Assembly (NCBI RefSeq): GCF_030285785.1
Contig: NZ_CP127247.1
Location: 4,611,501-4,675,500, forward strand
DNA length: 64,000 bases
DNA from: Parasedimentitalea psychrophila
GTDB taxonomy: Bacteria; Pseudomonadota; Alphaproteobacteria; Rhodobacterales; Rhodobacteraceae
Reading direction: 5' to 3'
In this document: positions 35,660 to 45,540 of the stretch, piece by piece
Layout of the letters: the number at the start of each line of letters is the position of its first letter
How positions within the stretch are numbered: position 1 is the stretch's first letter
Notes under the pieces: model-generated
The model's database searches: none
Told to the model about the DNA's origin: nothing
What the model saw: only the letters and a program-made list of their open reading frames with translations
Translations under genes and position numbers: made by a program

Positions 35660-36382
35660 TTACGCGGCCATTTTCAGTTTCATTGCGGGTGTGATGCCGC
35701 CGAGGCCCATATTCGGGCGGTCATTATTGTAAGTCCATAGCCATTGTGTGGCAAAGTCCTGTGCCTCCTCTATGTTTTCGATGATATGTTGGTCCAACCA
35801 TTCATGCCTGACGGTGCGATTATAGCGCTCGATGTAAGCGTTCTGCTGCGGCTTTCCGGGTTGAATGTACTGGATGATAATACCTTGTTTCTCAGCCCAT
35901 TCCAGCAGCTTACCACTGATGTACTCCGGCCCATTATCGACCCGAATGGTTCCTGGTTTCCCACGCCATTCAATGATCCGATTAAGGCTGCGAATAACCC
36001 GTTCGGCTGGCAAAGAAAAATCGACCTCGATGCCCAAACCCTCGCGGTTAAAATCATCCAGCACGTTCAAGAGCCGAAACGCCCGACCATCCCCGAGGCG
36101 ATCCGCCATGAAGTCCATCGACCAGGTCATGTTCGGGGCGTCCGGCACTGCCAGCGCATCGGGTTTGTCCCGCTTTAACCGTTTCCGAGGTTTGATCCGC
36201 AAGTTCAGTTCCAGTTCGCAGTAAATCCGGTAAACCCTTTTGTGGTTCCACGAATGACCTTGCACGTTACGTAGATGCAGGAAACATAGCCCAAACCCCC
36301 AAGTCTTCCGTGCGGCCGTCAGCCCAACCAGCAGATCGGCAATCTCTTCGTTCTCATCGCTCAAGAGCGGGCTGTAACGATA
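35660..36382 (-). pseudogene. IS3-family (IS407-like) transposase OrfB, C-terminal fragment
   Basis: From the boundary at 36382 the frame reads [18 protein letters not shown], then [20 protein letters not shown], the DDE-type core ([48 protein letters not shown]) and ends in [15 protein letters not shown]. All three acidic residues of the DDE triad appear to be present, but the first part and OrfA are missing because another IS3-family element (36383-37613) replaces them. It cannot be functional. Confidence 0.85.
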
Positions 36383-36420
36383 TGGACCTGTCCCGCTTTC
36401 GTTCCGCCCCTTGTGCTCAT

Positions 36421-37278
36421 TTAGGCGGCGATCTTTTCAAAAGCCAAGGGACTTTTCCAGCCTAATGCCGAGTGTCTCCGGCGGGGATTATAGAACCCAT
36501 TAATGTACTCGAAGATGGCGATCTCAGCAGCCCTGCGGGTTTGCCAAGAGTGCCGCCAGATCAATTCCGCTTTGATGGTTTTGAAGAAGGTTTCCATTGC
36601 GGCGTTATCATAGCAATTACCCTTGCCGCTCATGGATACCTTGAAGCCATACCGGCGCAGGATTTTCTGGTAATCCTGCGAGCAATATTGGCTGCCCCTA
36701 TCAGAATGATGGATGCATCCTTTGGGCGGCCTGCGCAGGGTTATGGCCATGTTCAGCGCCCGTATGGCCAGATCGCGCTTCATCCGGTTGCTGACAGCCC
36801 AACCGACCACGCGCCTGGAGTACAGGTCCAGAACCACGGCCAGATAGAGCCAGCCCTCGCGGGTCCAGATGTAGCTGATATCAACAACCCATTTTTGATT
36901 GGGTCGATCTGCTGAGAAGTTCCGGTTCAGCAGGTTTGGCGTGATGTTGAACTTGTGATTGCTGTCCGTTGTGGCCTTGTACTTACGGGTTCTGACAACA
37001 GATATGCCGTTCTGGCGCATCAATCGGCCGACACGGCGGTGACCAATATCCAGACCAAGCTCTTTCAGTTCTTCGACCATTCTCGGTCGGCCGTAGCTCT
37101 GCAAACTCAGGCGGTGCTGCTCCCGGATGTGGGCCAACAGAACCATATCCCCACGTTGACGCTGGCAGGCAGGGCGTTTGCGCCAGGCTCGGTAGCCACG
37201 TGGGGTGACATCCACAATCCGGCAAAGTCGCTCTGTGGGAATGCTATTGCGGTGCTTTTCAACAAATGAAAACCTCAT
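36421..37278 (-). CDS. IS3-family transposase OrfB (DDE domain)
   Basis: The 285-residue frame holds the HTH_21 region ([22 protein letters not shown]) and the rve integrase core with [18 protein letters not shown] (first Asp), [12 protein letters not shown] (second Asp) and [20 protein letters not shown] (Glu). It is made as a fusion with OrfA by a -1 frameshift. The ATG overlaps the OrfA stop (ATGA). The frame is intact. Confidence 0.9.
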   Translation of the reverse strand: MRFSFVEKHRNSIPTERLCRIVDVTPRGYRAWRKRPACQRQRGDMVLLAHIREQHRLSLQSYGRPRMVEELKELGLDIGHRRVGRLMRQNGISVVRTRKYKATTDSNHKFNITPNLLNRNFSADRPNQKWVVDISYIWTREGWLYLAVVLDLYSRRVVGWAVSNRMKRDLAIRALNMAITLRRPPKGCIHHSDRGSQYCSQDYQKILRRYGFKVSMSGKGNCYDNAAMETFFKTIKAELIWRHSWQTRRAAEIAIFEYINGFYNPRRRHSALGWKSPLAFEKIAA

Positions 37279-37550
37279 TTGCTTTGGTCCGCAAAGAAGA
37301 TTGTTGCTTTTTTTAGCAGCTCCCTCTCCTCACGTAGAAGGCGGTTTTCCCGGCGAAGGCGCTCGTTCTCATTGGCCAGTTCCTGATCCTCTTTCGAAAC
37401 AACGTCCGCGTCACGATAGGTTCTGATCCACTTGCACAGGGTGGACATACCAACCCCAAGATCGGAGGACACCTGTCGGCGGGTCAGCCCGCTGGTCAGT
37501 GCGATCCGCACTGCGTCGCGTTTGAATTCTTCGGATGGTCGTGGTGCCAT
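37275..37550 (-). CDS. IS3-family transposase OrfA (helix-turn-helix, leucine zipper)
   Basis: The 91-residue protein starts MAPRPSEEFKRDAVRIAL and has an HTH of the IS3/IS911 type (LTRRQVSSDLGVGMSTLCKW), followed by a coiled coil (QELANENERLRRENRLLREE). It binds the ends of the element and, when extended by frameshift, gives the OrfAB transposase. Confidence 0.9.
   Translation of the reverse strand: MAPRPSEEFKRDAVRIALTSGLTRRQVSSDLGVGMSTLCKWIRTYRDADVVSKEDQELANENERLRRENRLLREERELLKKATIFFADQSK
37308..37314 (-). promoter_or_regulatory. Slippery A7 run for programmed -1 frameshift
   Basis: The transcript strand reads GCTAAAAAAAGC near the end of OrfA. Such A-runs are the known -1 slippage sites of IS3-family elements and would join OrfA to OrfB. 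Confidence 0.75.
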
Positions 37551-37613
37551 GGTGTATCTCCTTTGGGGCAGAATATGCTCTCAAAGGGGCGGAACAATAC
37601 CGTGACAGGTCCA

Positions 37614-37890
37614 GAGTGTAGTTCGTCACTTATGCAACAATCGCAGCTGCATTCACCCTCGACATCTGAAGATAGGCACCCAGGCGCAAAATCTCCGTGA
37701 CCAACAACTCAGCAGGATCCAGGATTGGCCCCATCAGTAAAGGTTTTCCGGTGTCTTACTGTCTAGCTGTCTTACTGTCTCAAGGCTGAATGAAACGACT
37801 CCGGACCCTTTTCGGACCCTTTTCGGACCCTTTATTTTCAGATCACCGGATATAGTTTCATTAAAACAAGATGTTATTTAAAAAGTCGAC
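37614..37890. other. Short gene-free junction with an 11-bp triple repeat
   Basis: No gene was found. CGGACCCTTTT occurs three times in tandem at 37802, 37813 and 37824 (the last copy altered at its end). CTGTCTTACTGTCT occurs twice just before it (about 37752-37785). The sequence ends at the second attachment site. Confidence 0.6.
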
Positions 37891-37910
37891 CCCTACCGCC
37901 GGAGCCAATT
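37891..37910 (+). other. Island attachment site (second copy), tRNA-Asn 3' end repeat
   Basis: Identical to 18931-18950. Only the terminal part of the tRNA is present here, without the acceptor 5' strand, D-arm or anticodon arm, so this is an integration scar and not a gene. Confidence 0.88.
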
Positions 37911-38008
37911 CCCCTTGATTTTGCTATAAGTGCAAAGAAACCAAGGGGTATTGGACCCTTTTGGGACACTAAAGCTGATGAAGCCCTCCCCTCACATACC
38001 TGCGGCGT

Positions 38009-38566
38009 TTGGATGCCCTCAAGTACAGAGACTTATTGCTAAAACGGGCCTCCCCCAACAGCGTGACCCGCTACGTCAATGTCATCAGAGCAGTGGTGAA
38101 CCACACAATCGACGAGCGTGGCCTGTCGGTTAGCAACCCTTTCCACAAATTGCAGATCAAACGCGCCGGGAATACTGCCGGAGACCGCCTAGGGTTGAAG
38201 ACAGTAAGCAGCGAGCGACGGCTGCCTATATCTGACCGATTGGTCGAAGCGTTACAGGAGCACAGAGAGAACAAGCTGGACGAGGCACCAATTTTTGATC
38301 GGTATGGTCGTGACAAAGGAAATACCGCAGCCTCAGCAACGATGATGAAACGCTTCAGGAAAGTCATCTCTGACCCCAAGAAGGCGTTGCACAGCCTACG
38401 ACACAAGAAGAAGGACGACCTAAGAAACGCCAGTTGTCCTGAAGAAATCAGCAAAGTGATCCTTGGCCACAGCAACAAAGAGGTCGCGGCACGATACGGA
38501 GCTGGGTTCAAAATTGACCTGTTGCGCGATTGGATGGGCAAATCCAACCTAGAGAATGGCCTATGA
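38009..38566 (+). pseudogene. Tyrosine recombinase (integrase) remnant, copy 2
   Basis: Same 185-residue fragment as at 19049-19606, with the same lost N-terminus and the same ATGA overlap with the next ORF. Differences include RHKKKD for RHRKKD and GKS for DKS near the end. It is a relic of the enzyme that acted on this tRNA-Asn site. Confidence 0.82.
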
Positions 38567-38820
38567 CACCCTCCGGGATTTCAGGAGCAGCCCCTCTCAA
38601 GTCGGATCCAACGACTGACGATATTCCTGCCCGCCCCTTCAACCCACATCGTTGTTGTGCCTCCACTGCCATGACGGCTCTGGTCCAGCAAGGCCGCAGA
38701 CCTGCCCCCAAAAGCCGGGCCAGCTCAAGCATCAGTGTTGAACAGACTGAAATACAACGGCAATACGATCCTGAATGGATGTGTCAGGCTCCCCTGACCG
38801 GTCTTGAATGCCCCCCATAA
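38563..38820 (+). pseudogene. Truncated ORF fused to unrelated DNA after the repeat
   Basis: The first 42 codons match the start of the polymerase-like ORF at 19603 (SDPTTDDIPARPFNPHRCC). After the repeat ends at 38688 the frame runs on for about 43 codons of unrelated sequence to TAA at 38820. The polymerase-like part is absent here. This is a junction product, not a gene. Confidence 0.65.
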
Positions 38821-39780
38821 CATCAAACATTTTCCGTGCGCAGCGTCGGTCTGATCAGTCGATTGCGCAACAAAGAAAGACATCACGCCGTTAATGTTGA
38901 TATAGGCGGCAGCCCCGGAAACCTCCTCCGCCTTTGCCTGAATGTCTTTCTTTATTGCAATCCAAGATGGGTCGAGAAGGATGCTCCTTTCGTTGGCAAG
39001 ATATTCAAGAGCTGGCAGGGTGAGCTGACCAAATACGGATGCATCAATATCGTCTGACCCCTGCCCGTATTGGCACCCTCCGTGGTCAAGGGACCAGGCA
39101 AGGACACCGTGCGCTCTGGCCGTAGATCCCAATGGGTGAGAGCGGCGATATTGCCAATGGCTTTTCCTAAGACACCAGACAGCTGGCCCTTTGCTCCAGA
39201 CGCCTGATGTGCGCCCTGCGCCTTTGTCTTCACATAGCCTTCCAAAAGCAGGTTGACGCACTCCTCCTGGCCTCGCAGCACCTGCCCCTCGGTTACCGCT
39301 ACCAACCTAGGCGGAAAAACATCACTGCTGTTTTGGCCAAAACCGGGCGCCACGCCGAGATGTTTCCCAATATCTGTTTTGCCCGACCCGGTAGGAGCTT
39401 CGATAAAGGCAAAGCCGTATTCATAGATGGTGCCGGCGGCCTCATAGAGCCGTTCGGATTGGAACGCTGCAGGTTTTCGCCCTGTGGTTTGCGTGTTCTC
39501 AGAGACATCCCAAGGCTTGAAGTCAAGCAATTCGCCCCTTGCGCGCGCAAATCGACTTCATCACCAACGCTTAAACTTCGCTGTCCCAAGAAATACCTTT
39601 TGACCTGCTCGGGGAGAGGCCACCGCGAGTTTCGCATCTCGACGCTATTGTCAGCGTTGGAGCCAAAAGGCACTGGCGGCAAGGCAACAACCGATGGCCC
39701 TTCGCCCTCACAATCAACCTTGCCCCATATGTCGCGGGTCCCAATCGCCCCAGCCATCAAACGCCGCTGGGCTCTATAGC
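38740..39780 (-). pseudogene. Decayed gene with an ATPase/helicase-like Walker A, frameshifted
   Basis: On the minus strand an ORF start at about 39760 (GAIGTRDIWGKVDCEGEG) shifts near 39540 to a frame with KPAAFQSERLYEAAGTIYEY and then FIEAPTGSGKTDIGKHLG (about 39410). APTGSGKT is the Walker A form of DEAD/Cas3-like helicases. A further shift leads to LPALEYLANERSILLDPSW (about 38990), ending near 38740. The pieces are collinear, so this was one gene of about 340 codons or more. Which helicase family it came from cannot be settled; Cas3-like is only a possibility. No cas genes or repeats lie nearby. Confidence 0.5.
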
Positions 39781-39884
39781 ACGATGGTGTTTTGGCAATC
39801 CAGTTTTAGCCCGATACATAATGTGGATCGCAGCTATGGGTCGCCATTCGGGGTTGCCGACTGGCGACCCTGCGCAACAAAAAA

Positions 39885-39908
39885 CCCCGCGGTCAATTGG
39901 CCGCGGGG
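39885..39908 (-). terminator. Rho-independent terminator of rpsU
   Basis: CCCCGCGG (39885-39892) pairs with CCGCGGGG (39901-39908) around an 8-base loop; read on the minus strand it is followed by a run of T. It lies 36 bases past the rpsU stop. Confidence 0.9.
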
Positions 39909-39944
39909 GTTTTCAAACTCGTCAAAGCAACAGCGTGATTTACA

Positions 39945-40145
39945 TCACCCTTCGCGCTCCAGTTTTTTACGCGCCAATTTACGGGCACGACGGATCGCTT
40001 CCGCCTTGTTGCGCGCTTTTTTCTCAGACGGTTTCTCGAAATGCTGCTTCAGCTTCATTTCACGGAACACGCCTTCGCGCTGTAGTTTTTTCTTCAAGGC
40101 CCGAAGGGCTTGATCGACATTGTTGTCGCGAACGCTAACCTGCAT
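39945..40145 (-). CDS. rpsU: 30S ribosomal protein S21
   Basis: The 66-residue basic protein starts [20 protein letters not shown] and ends [13 protein letters not shown], as in S21. ATG 40145 with GGTGG upstream is chosen over a longer reading at 40181. S21 sits on the platform of the small subunit and helps mRNA binding. The gene is the first core gene after the island and has its own terminator. Confidence 0.97.
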   Translation of the reverse strand: MQVSVRDNNVDQALRALKKKLQREGVFREMKLKQHFEKPSEKKARNKAEAIRRARKLARKKLEREG

Positions 40146-40306
40146 GTGGGTTTCGCCACCTTTTCTAAAATCCAGCTGCAATGATTTGCAATAACCCGCC
40201 CCGTATCAAGATGATAGTGTTTTGTCGAGTCCGATGTGACGCGAATTGCACCGGGTGCAGCAATCGAACCACGTCCGGCGCCGATCCGACAGAGCAAAAT
40301 TGCCGC

Positions 40307-41140
40307 CTAGTTCAGCGCCCCGCTTTCTACCAGCCAATCCGCCATCCCGCGAATATTGAGATCCCGCCAGTTTTCATAATTCCCCCAATCGGCGTAGGCA
40401 CTAGTATCAAGCGAGGCGACAATCTCTTCGACACTGCTGCCCTGTTTCAACTCTGCCGTCACCGCATCCCGCAGCCACTCGACATATTGACGGTTCTCGG
40501 TGGCGTCGACCTTGCCACCCAGGGCGCCGTGGCCCGGCACCAGCACATCAAATTCAAGCGTTTCAACCACCCGGATCTGATCAATGTAGCCGCCAATATC
40601 AGCCCCCGGGAAATTCTTGAATGGCAGCCGCTTGGGCGTCACAACATCAACGATGAATGCGACGTTTTCGGGACGGATGACCAGCGCCAGCATGTCGCTT
40701 CCATGACCAGAGCCCAGCGCGGTTATTTCAAAGCTATGATCGCCGGAGGTGAAATTGCTCACCTCAGAGACCTGCGTGTCGGGGGTCACCCCGTCAATCT
40801 CCTCTGGCCCATTGGCGCCGGCAAAGACAGTTGCCGTGTCAGCGAATATCGCCCCACCAGAGGCATGATCGCCATGGCTGTGGCTATAGACCAAATGGGT
40901 TATCGGCGCATCCGTCAGTTTCGAGATTTCACTCTTCAGCCAGGCTGCGGCCTCGGCGTTGATCGGATCGCTGACAATGACACCCTCATCGGTGATCACA
41001 AACACCGAGAAGTGGAAGTTGTTTTGAAATCGCCAGACATCACCTTTGACATTGGTAATCGCACGTTGTGTGTCCTGCGCAAATGCAGGACTGGCAGCAA
41101 AAGCGAAAATCGCGGCCGCGGTCAGTGTTTTGACAATCAT
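40307..41140 (-). CDS. Periplasmic MBL-fold metallo-hydrolase
   Basis: The 277-residue protein has a signal peptide (MIVKTLTAAAIFAFAASPAFA) and the beta-lactamase-fold metal motif YSHSHGDHASGG (about residues 84-95), with later ligands in GSGHGSDM and VPGHGALGG. It resembles the SoxH/quinoprotein-relay group of exported MBL hydrolases, whose substrates are uncertain. It stands alone between rpsU and eno on the minus strand. Confidence 0.88.
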   Translation of the reverse strand: MIVKTLTAAAIFAFAASPAFAQDTQRAITNVKGDVWRFQNNFHFSVFVITDEGVIVSDPINAEAAAWLKSEISKLTDAPITHLVYSHSHGDHASGGAIFADTATVFAGANGPEEIDGVTPDTQVSEVSNFTSGDHSFEITALGSGHGSDMLALVIRPENVAFIVDVVTPKRLPFKNFPGADIGGYIDQIRVVETLEFDVLVPGHGALGGKVDATENRQYVEWLRDAVTAELKQGSSVEEIVASLDTSAYADWGNYENWRDLNIRGMADWLVESGALN

Positions 41141-41245
41141 GGCTTCTTCCCCTTCCGTATGGTTAGGGCAAGTTACCCCATCTCGGTCCGTTTCAGGATC
41201 GCAATGTTGTGATCGAAAATCCGGCTATGCTGATCTCGCACAAAA

Positions 41246-41273
41246 AACGCCCCAGACTTTCATCCGGGGCGTT
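41246..41273 (-). terminator. Rho-independent terminator of eno
   Basis: AACGCCCC (41246-41253) pairs with GGGGCGTT (41266-41273); read on the minus strand it is followed by a T-run. It lies 23 bases past the eno stop. Confidence 0.9.
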
Positions 41274-41295
41274 AAAATTGGTCTGATCTGTTGGC

Positions 41296-42609
<1,314 letters not shown>

Positions 42610-42642
42610 TCATAGGTAGACAGCGGGCAAATGTAAACCTCA

Positions 42643-42660
42643 GGTGTTATCGCTAACACC
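42643..42660. promoter_or_regulatory. LacI-type operator upstream of eno (CceR/PckR-like)
   Basis: GGTGTTATCGCTAACACC is an 18-bp palindrome except for the two bases next to the central CG, with the GTTA-CG-TAAC core used by LacI-family global carbon regulators such as CceR in Rhodobacter and PckR in rhizobia, which are known to control eno. It lies 70-87 bases upstream of the eno start. Confidence 0.72.
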
Positions 42661-42745
42661 CCCTTGCCCGTTCGCAGAGATCCGCAGAGCCCTCAGAAGC
42701 CCCACCTCATTGGATTGACCGGCAGGCGCCGTTATGTTTCGGTCC

Positions 42746-43630
42746 CTAGGCCGCAACCATCCCATTCGAACGTGCCAATCTGCGTTCGCGCAGAAAGGTA
42801 TACAAGCCAGAGCCAATGATCAGCGAAGCCCCGGCCAGTGTCATCATATCGGGACGTTCATCAAACATCACCATGCCCGCAAGAATCGAAAATAACAGTC
42901 GCGAGTATCGAAAGGGCGTCACCGCCGAGGCATCCCCCACCCGCATGGCCACCACAATGCCGTAATAGCCCATAACCCCAAACACCACGCCGCCAAAGAT
43001 CATCAGCGCCTGTGGGCTGCTCACCGCGCTCACCTCTCCGGGGACCAATACAAGCAGCAGTATTCCAGCCACGATAAGCGCCGCAAAGCCCTGAAAGCTT
43101 ACAACAGTTGACGACACCGAGGAATCCACAAACCGGGTTAGAAGATCACGAGCAGCAATGGCAAACACCGACAAAAGCACCAGTATAGAAGCCGGCTCAA
43201 AGCCGTCAAAACCAGGGCGAATAATCAACAGCACTCCGATAAAGCCAACCGAAATGGCGCTCCAGCGGCGCCAGCCCACCTGTTCCTTCAGGAACACTGC
43301 AGCGGCCATGGTGATCACCAGTGGCAAGGCCTGAAACACCGCTGCCACAGTTGATATATCAACCAGCGCCAGCGCTGTTGCAAAACACATCGCACCAACA
43401 GCCTCAGCCAGGGTCCGCAGCACCGCCGCAGGTTTCCACGCCGCTCTCGCCAGTAAATTGTGCCCCTTGTACCAGGCCAGGGCCGCAAACACGCTACTGC
43501 TGCCAAGTCCCAGAAGAATCAGGATCTGTCCCACCGGCATATCCGCCGACAGATGTTTGATAAACATATCTTCCAGCGTAAAGGCGGCCATGGACGCGAC
43601 CACCAGCAAGATACCGTTAAGATTGTTCAT
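42746..43630 (-). CDS. EamA/DMT-family transporter
   Basis: About 294 residues with ten hydrophobic segments in two EamA repeats (first half from NNLNGILLVVASMAAFTLEDM, second from about residue 150). The start ATG 43630 follows GGAG; an earlier ATG at 43672 is less likely. Members export small metabolites or amino acids. Substrate is unknown. It is monocistronic by position. Confidence 0.88.
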   Translation of the reverse strand: MNNLNGILLVVASMAAFTLEDMFIKHLSADMPVGQILILLGLGSSSVFAALAWYKGHNLLARAAWKPAAVLRTLAEAVGAMCFATALALVDISTVAAVFQALPLVITMAAAVFLKEQVGWRRWSAISVGFIGVLLIIRPGFDGFEPASILVLLSVFAIAARDLLTRFVDSSVSSTVVSFQGFAALIVAGILLLVLVPGEVSAVSSPQALMIFGGVVFGVMGYYGIVVAMRVGDASAVTPFRYSRLLFSILAGMVMFDERPDMMTLAGASLIIGSGLYTFLRERRLARSNGMVAA

Positions 43631-43831
43631 ACGCGCATCTCCATCAGAGGGATCGCCAGCCTGTGCTGGCACAATCCGACCAGAGCAACGACATTTTCAG
43701 CAACCACGCTCGCCCATTCGCGACAATCCGACACAACCAACGCAACAAGTCGTGCCGCACTGCATCACAGATATTGATGCACGCCCGATGCTCCCATTAG
43801 TGCTAGGATCTATCTATTTAGGAGAAATTCA

Positions 43832-44671
43832 ATGACATCATCCCTTCAAAAATACGAGACATTTCGCGATCTGCATGCCCGCCCCGGCGCATTTGTCATG
43901 CCCAACCCATGGACCGCTGGCAGCGCATTGATACTAGGCTCGCTGGGCTTCGAGGCCCTGGCAACAACCAGTGCAGGTCTGGCTTTTTCGATTGGCAAGC
44001 AGGATTCCGAAGGCGCCATCAGCCGCGATGAAATTCTGGCCAACGCCTGCGACATTGTCGCCGCCTGCGACCTGCCGGTCTCCGCAGACCTGGAAAATGG
44101 TTTTGGCGCTGCCGCCAAAGACTGCCAACAGACCATCCAGCAGGCGATGGATATCGGTCTGGTCGGCGGCTCAATCGAGGACACAACCGGCGACGCTGAC
44201 CGGCCCATCTACGATTTTGATCTCGCCGTCGAGCGCATCCAGGCTGCGGCCGAAACATGCGCAGGCAAACCCTTCTTGCTAACCGCCCGCGCCGAAAACT
44301 TCATCTGTGGACGGCCGGACCTCGCGGACACCATCGCCCGCCTACAGGCCTTCAGCGACGCCGGAGCAGAGGTGTTATACGCCCCCGGCCTGCCGGACCT
44401 GGCCTCGATCGCAACCCTGTGCCGCAACCTGGACAAGCCGGTGAATGTGGTCATGGGCCTAGGCGGGCCAAACTGGTCGGTGAGCGACCTTGCAGATACC
44501 GGCGTCAAACGCATCAGCGTCGGCGGCTCTTTTGCCCGCGCCGCCCTGGGCGCCCTGGTAAGGGCGGCAAACGAGATCCTCGAACAGGGCACCTTCAGCT
44601 ATGCGGATCAGGCCCTAAGCCACGCCGAGGCCAGCCGTTTCATGGCTCCGGGGACAGCCGGCAACAACTAA
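43832..44671 (+). CDS. Isocitrate lyase/PEP mutase-family protein
   Basis: The 279-residue TIM-barrel protein has FVMPNPWTAGSALILGSLGF at the N-terminus, the metal-site region SADLENGFG (about residue 85), GGSIEDTTGD (about 110), FLLTARAENF (about 148) and the late MGLGGPNWSVSDLADTGVKR. The family breaks or rearranges C-C or C-P bonds of alpha-hydroxy or keto acids. Members like this one, with no KKCGH motif, are of unknown substrate. AGGAG at 43821 precedes the start. Confidence 0.87.
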   Translation: MTSSLQKYETFRDLHARPGAFVMPNPWTAGSALILGSLGFEALATTSAGLAFSIGKQDSEGAISRDEILANACDIVAACDLPVSADLENGFGAAAKDCQQTIQQAMDIGLVGGSIEDTTGDADRPIYDFDLAVERIQAAAETCAGKPFLLTARAENFICGRPDLADTIARLQAFSDAGAEVLYAPGLPDLASIATLCRNLDKPVNVVMGLGGPNWSVSDLADTGVKRISVGGSFARAALGALVRAANEILEQGTFSYADQALSHAEASRFMAPGTAGNN

Positions 44672-44681
44672 CCACCCCCCT

Positions 44682-44710
44682 GGGGTTTCTTTTTGCCTAA
44701 AATACTCACT
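44682..44710 (-). repeat. Roseobacter-type intergenic repeat, copy 1
   Basis: The core TTTCTTTTTGCCTAAAATAC is one of five short related sequences in this window whose complement has the form ATATTTTTGGC-AGAA, often next to CCCC or CTCC. It lies between convergent genes. Confidence 0.6.
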
Positions 44711-44761
44711 CCAAGCCCGGCGCAGGCAGGCGCCCCAACGATGAAACGACTCCCGGTTCTT

Positions 44762-45175
44762 TTACCTCTTGCGGATTGGCACCCCGTAGAGTTCCAGCTT
44801 ATGGCCCTTCAGCTCATAGCCCAGCTTCTGGGCAATCTTTTCCTGCAACGCCTCGATGTCAGGATCCACAAATTCGATCACCTCACCGGAATTCATATCA
44901 ATCAAATGGTCATGGTGCTCGCGCTCGGCATCCTCATAGCGGGCGCGGCCATCGCCGAACTCCAACCGCTCCAGTATACCAGCTTCCTCAAACAGCTTGA
45001 CGGTCCGATAGACCGTCGCAATCGAGATACCGGCGTCCAGCGCACTGGCACGGGTATACAAGGCCTCCACATCCGGGTGGTCTACACTGTCCTGCAGGAC
45101 GCGGGCAATGATCCGGCGTTGACCGGTCATACGCAGGCCCTTGGCCTCGCAGCGGGAAATGATTGTATCAGTCAT
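44762..45175 (-). CDS. fur: Fur-family transcriptional repressor (Fur/Mur type)
   Basis: From ATG 45175, with GAGG upstream, the protein is 137 residues. It has the Fur winged helix (RMTGQRRIIARVLQDS through IATVYRTVKLFEEAGI), the metal-site HHDHLIDMNSGEVIEF (about residues 83-98) and a C-terminal dimer domain. The intact HHDH motif separates it from Irr. In alphaproteobacteria this clade mostly senses manganese (Mur) or iron. A longer reading from 45343 overlaps the divergent helicase leader and is unlikely. Confidence 0.88.
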   Translation of the reverse strand: MTDTIISRCEAKGLRMTGQRRIIARVLQDSVDHPDVEALYTRASALDAGISIATVYRTVKLFEEAGILERLEFGDGRARYEDAEREHHDHLIDMNSGEVIEFVDPDIEALQEKIAQKLGYELKGHKLELYGVPIRKR

Positions 45176-45540
45176 CGGCATCCTCTGTGCGCTCACATTG
45201 CGCTTGGTTGCCCTGTGTAACGAAAGAACAAGCGCCCGAAAACCGGATATAATCACAGAATGCCGGTTGACAAATACCTTATCCACAGCCATTTGGCCCA
45301 ACAGGTATCCCTCTCTGCCGCGTGAGCAGAGGCGTTCGGGCAATTTTGCCCCCTCCGAGACTCCGGTCTCCAGCGCCTACAGTGATATACCTGCGTTCCC
45401 AAAATCACGCGTGGGGCACGAGCAGACGACCGGCTCGCTGGCATACGGCCAGCTGCGCCCGAGGTCCCTGCCCCCAACTCGTCGCACAGGTTGCGACAAA
45501 ACCGGCCGTTGCATCTGCAAAGGCTGCGAAAGGATATGAC
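45176..45540. promoter_or_regulatory. Divergent promoter and long leader of the DEAD-box helicase
   Basis: The 365 bases contain TTGACA at 45267 and a strong hairpin, CCTCTCTGC/GCAGAGG (about 45309-45331), early in the leader that would run to the TTG start at 45541. Long structured leaders occur on cold-shock-type RNA helicase genes. No conserved ncRNA was recognised. Confidence 0.45.

Larger units (their letters stand above)
36383..37613 (-). mobile_element. Complete IS3-family insertion sequence (about 1.23 kb)
   Basis: Imperfect terminal inverted repeats: TGGACCTGTC with GTTCCGCCCCTT at 36383-36412, and AAGGGGCGGAAC with GACAGGTCCA at 37584-37613. Between them lie OrfA and OrfB on the minus strand. 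The element is inserted in the IS407-like OrfB just before its YRYSP segment. I see no clear 3-bp target duplication, and the upstream half of the host element is not found on the other side, so a deletion followed or accompanied insertion. Confidence 0.85.
37891..38688 (+). repeat. 798-bp direct repeat, copy 2
   Basis: Gap-free match to 18931-19728. The integrase remnants in the two copies differ at only about seven of 185 residues, so the duplication is recent or kept alike by exchange. Confidence 0.9.

Noticed and set aside
37891-37910. Second tRNA-Asn gene
   Set aside because: Only the last 17 bases of the tRNA are present, with no anticodon arm or 5' acceptor strand.
38740-39780. Active CRISPR-Cas locus with cas3
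   Set aside because: The helicase-like gene is broken in several frames, no other cas gene is near, and no regular repeat-spacer array was seen anywhere in the window.
45322-45540. N-terminal extension of the DEAD-box helicase
   Set aside because: The extension overlaps the likely promoter and leader, is not helicase-like, and a TTG start with AAAGGA lies directly before the conserved part.
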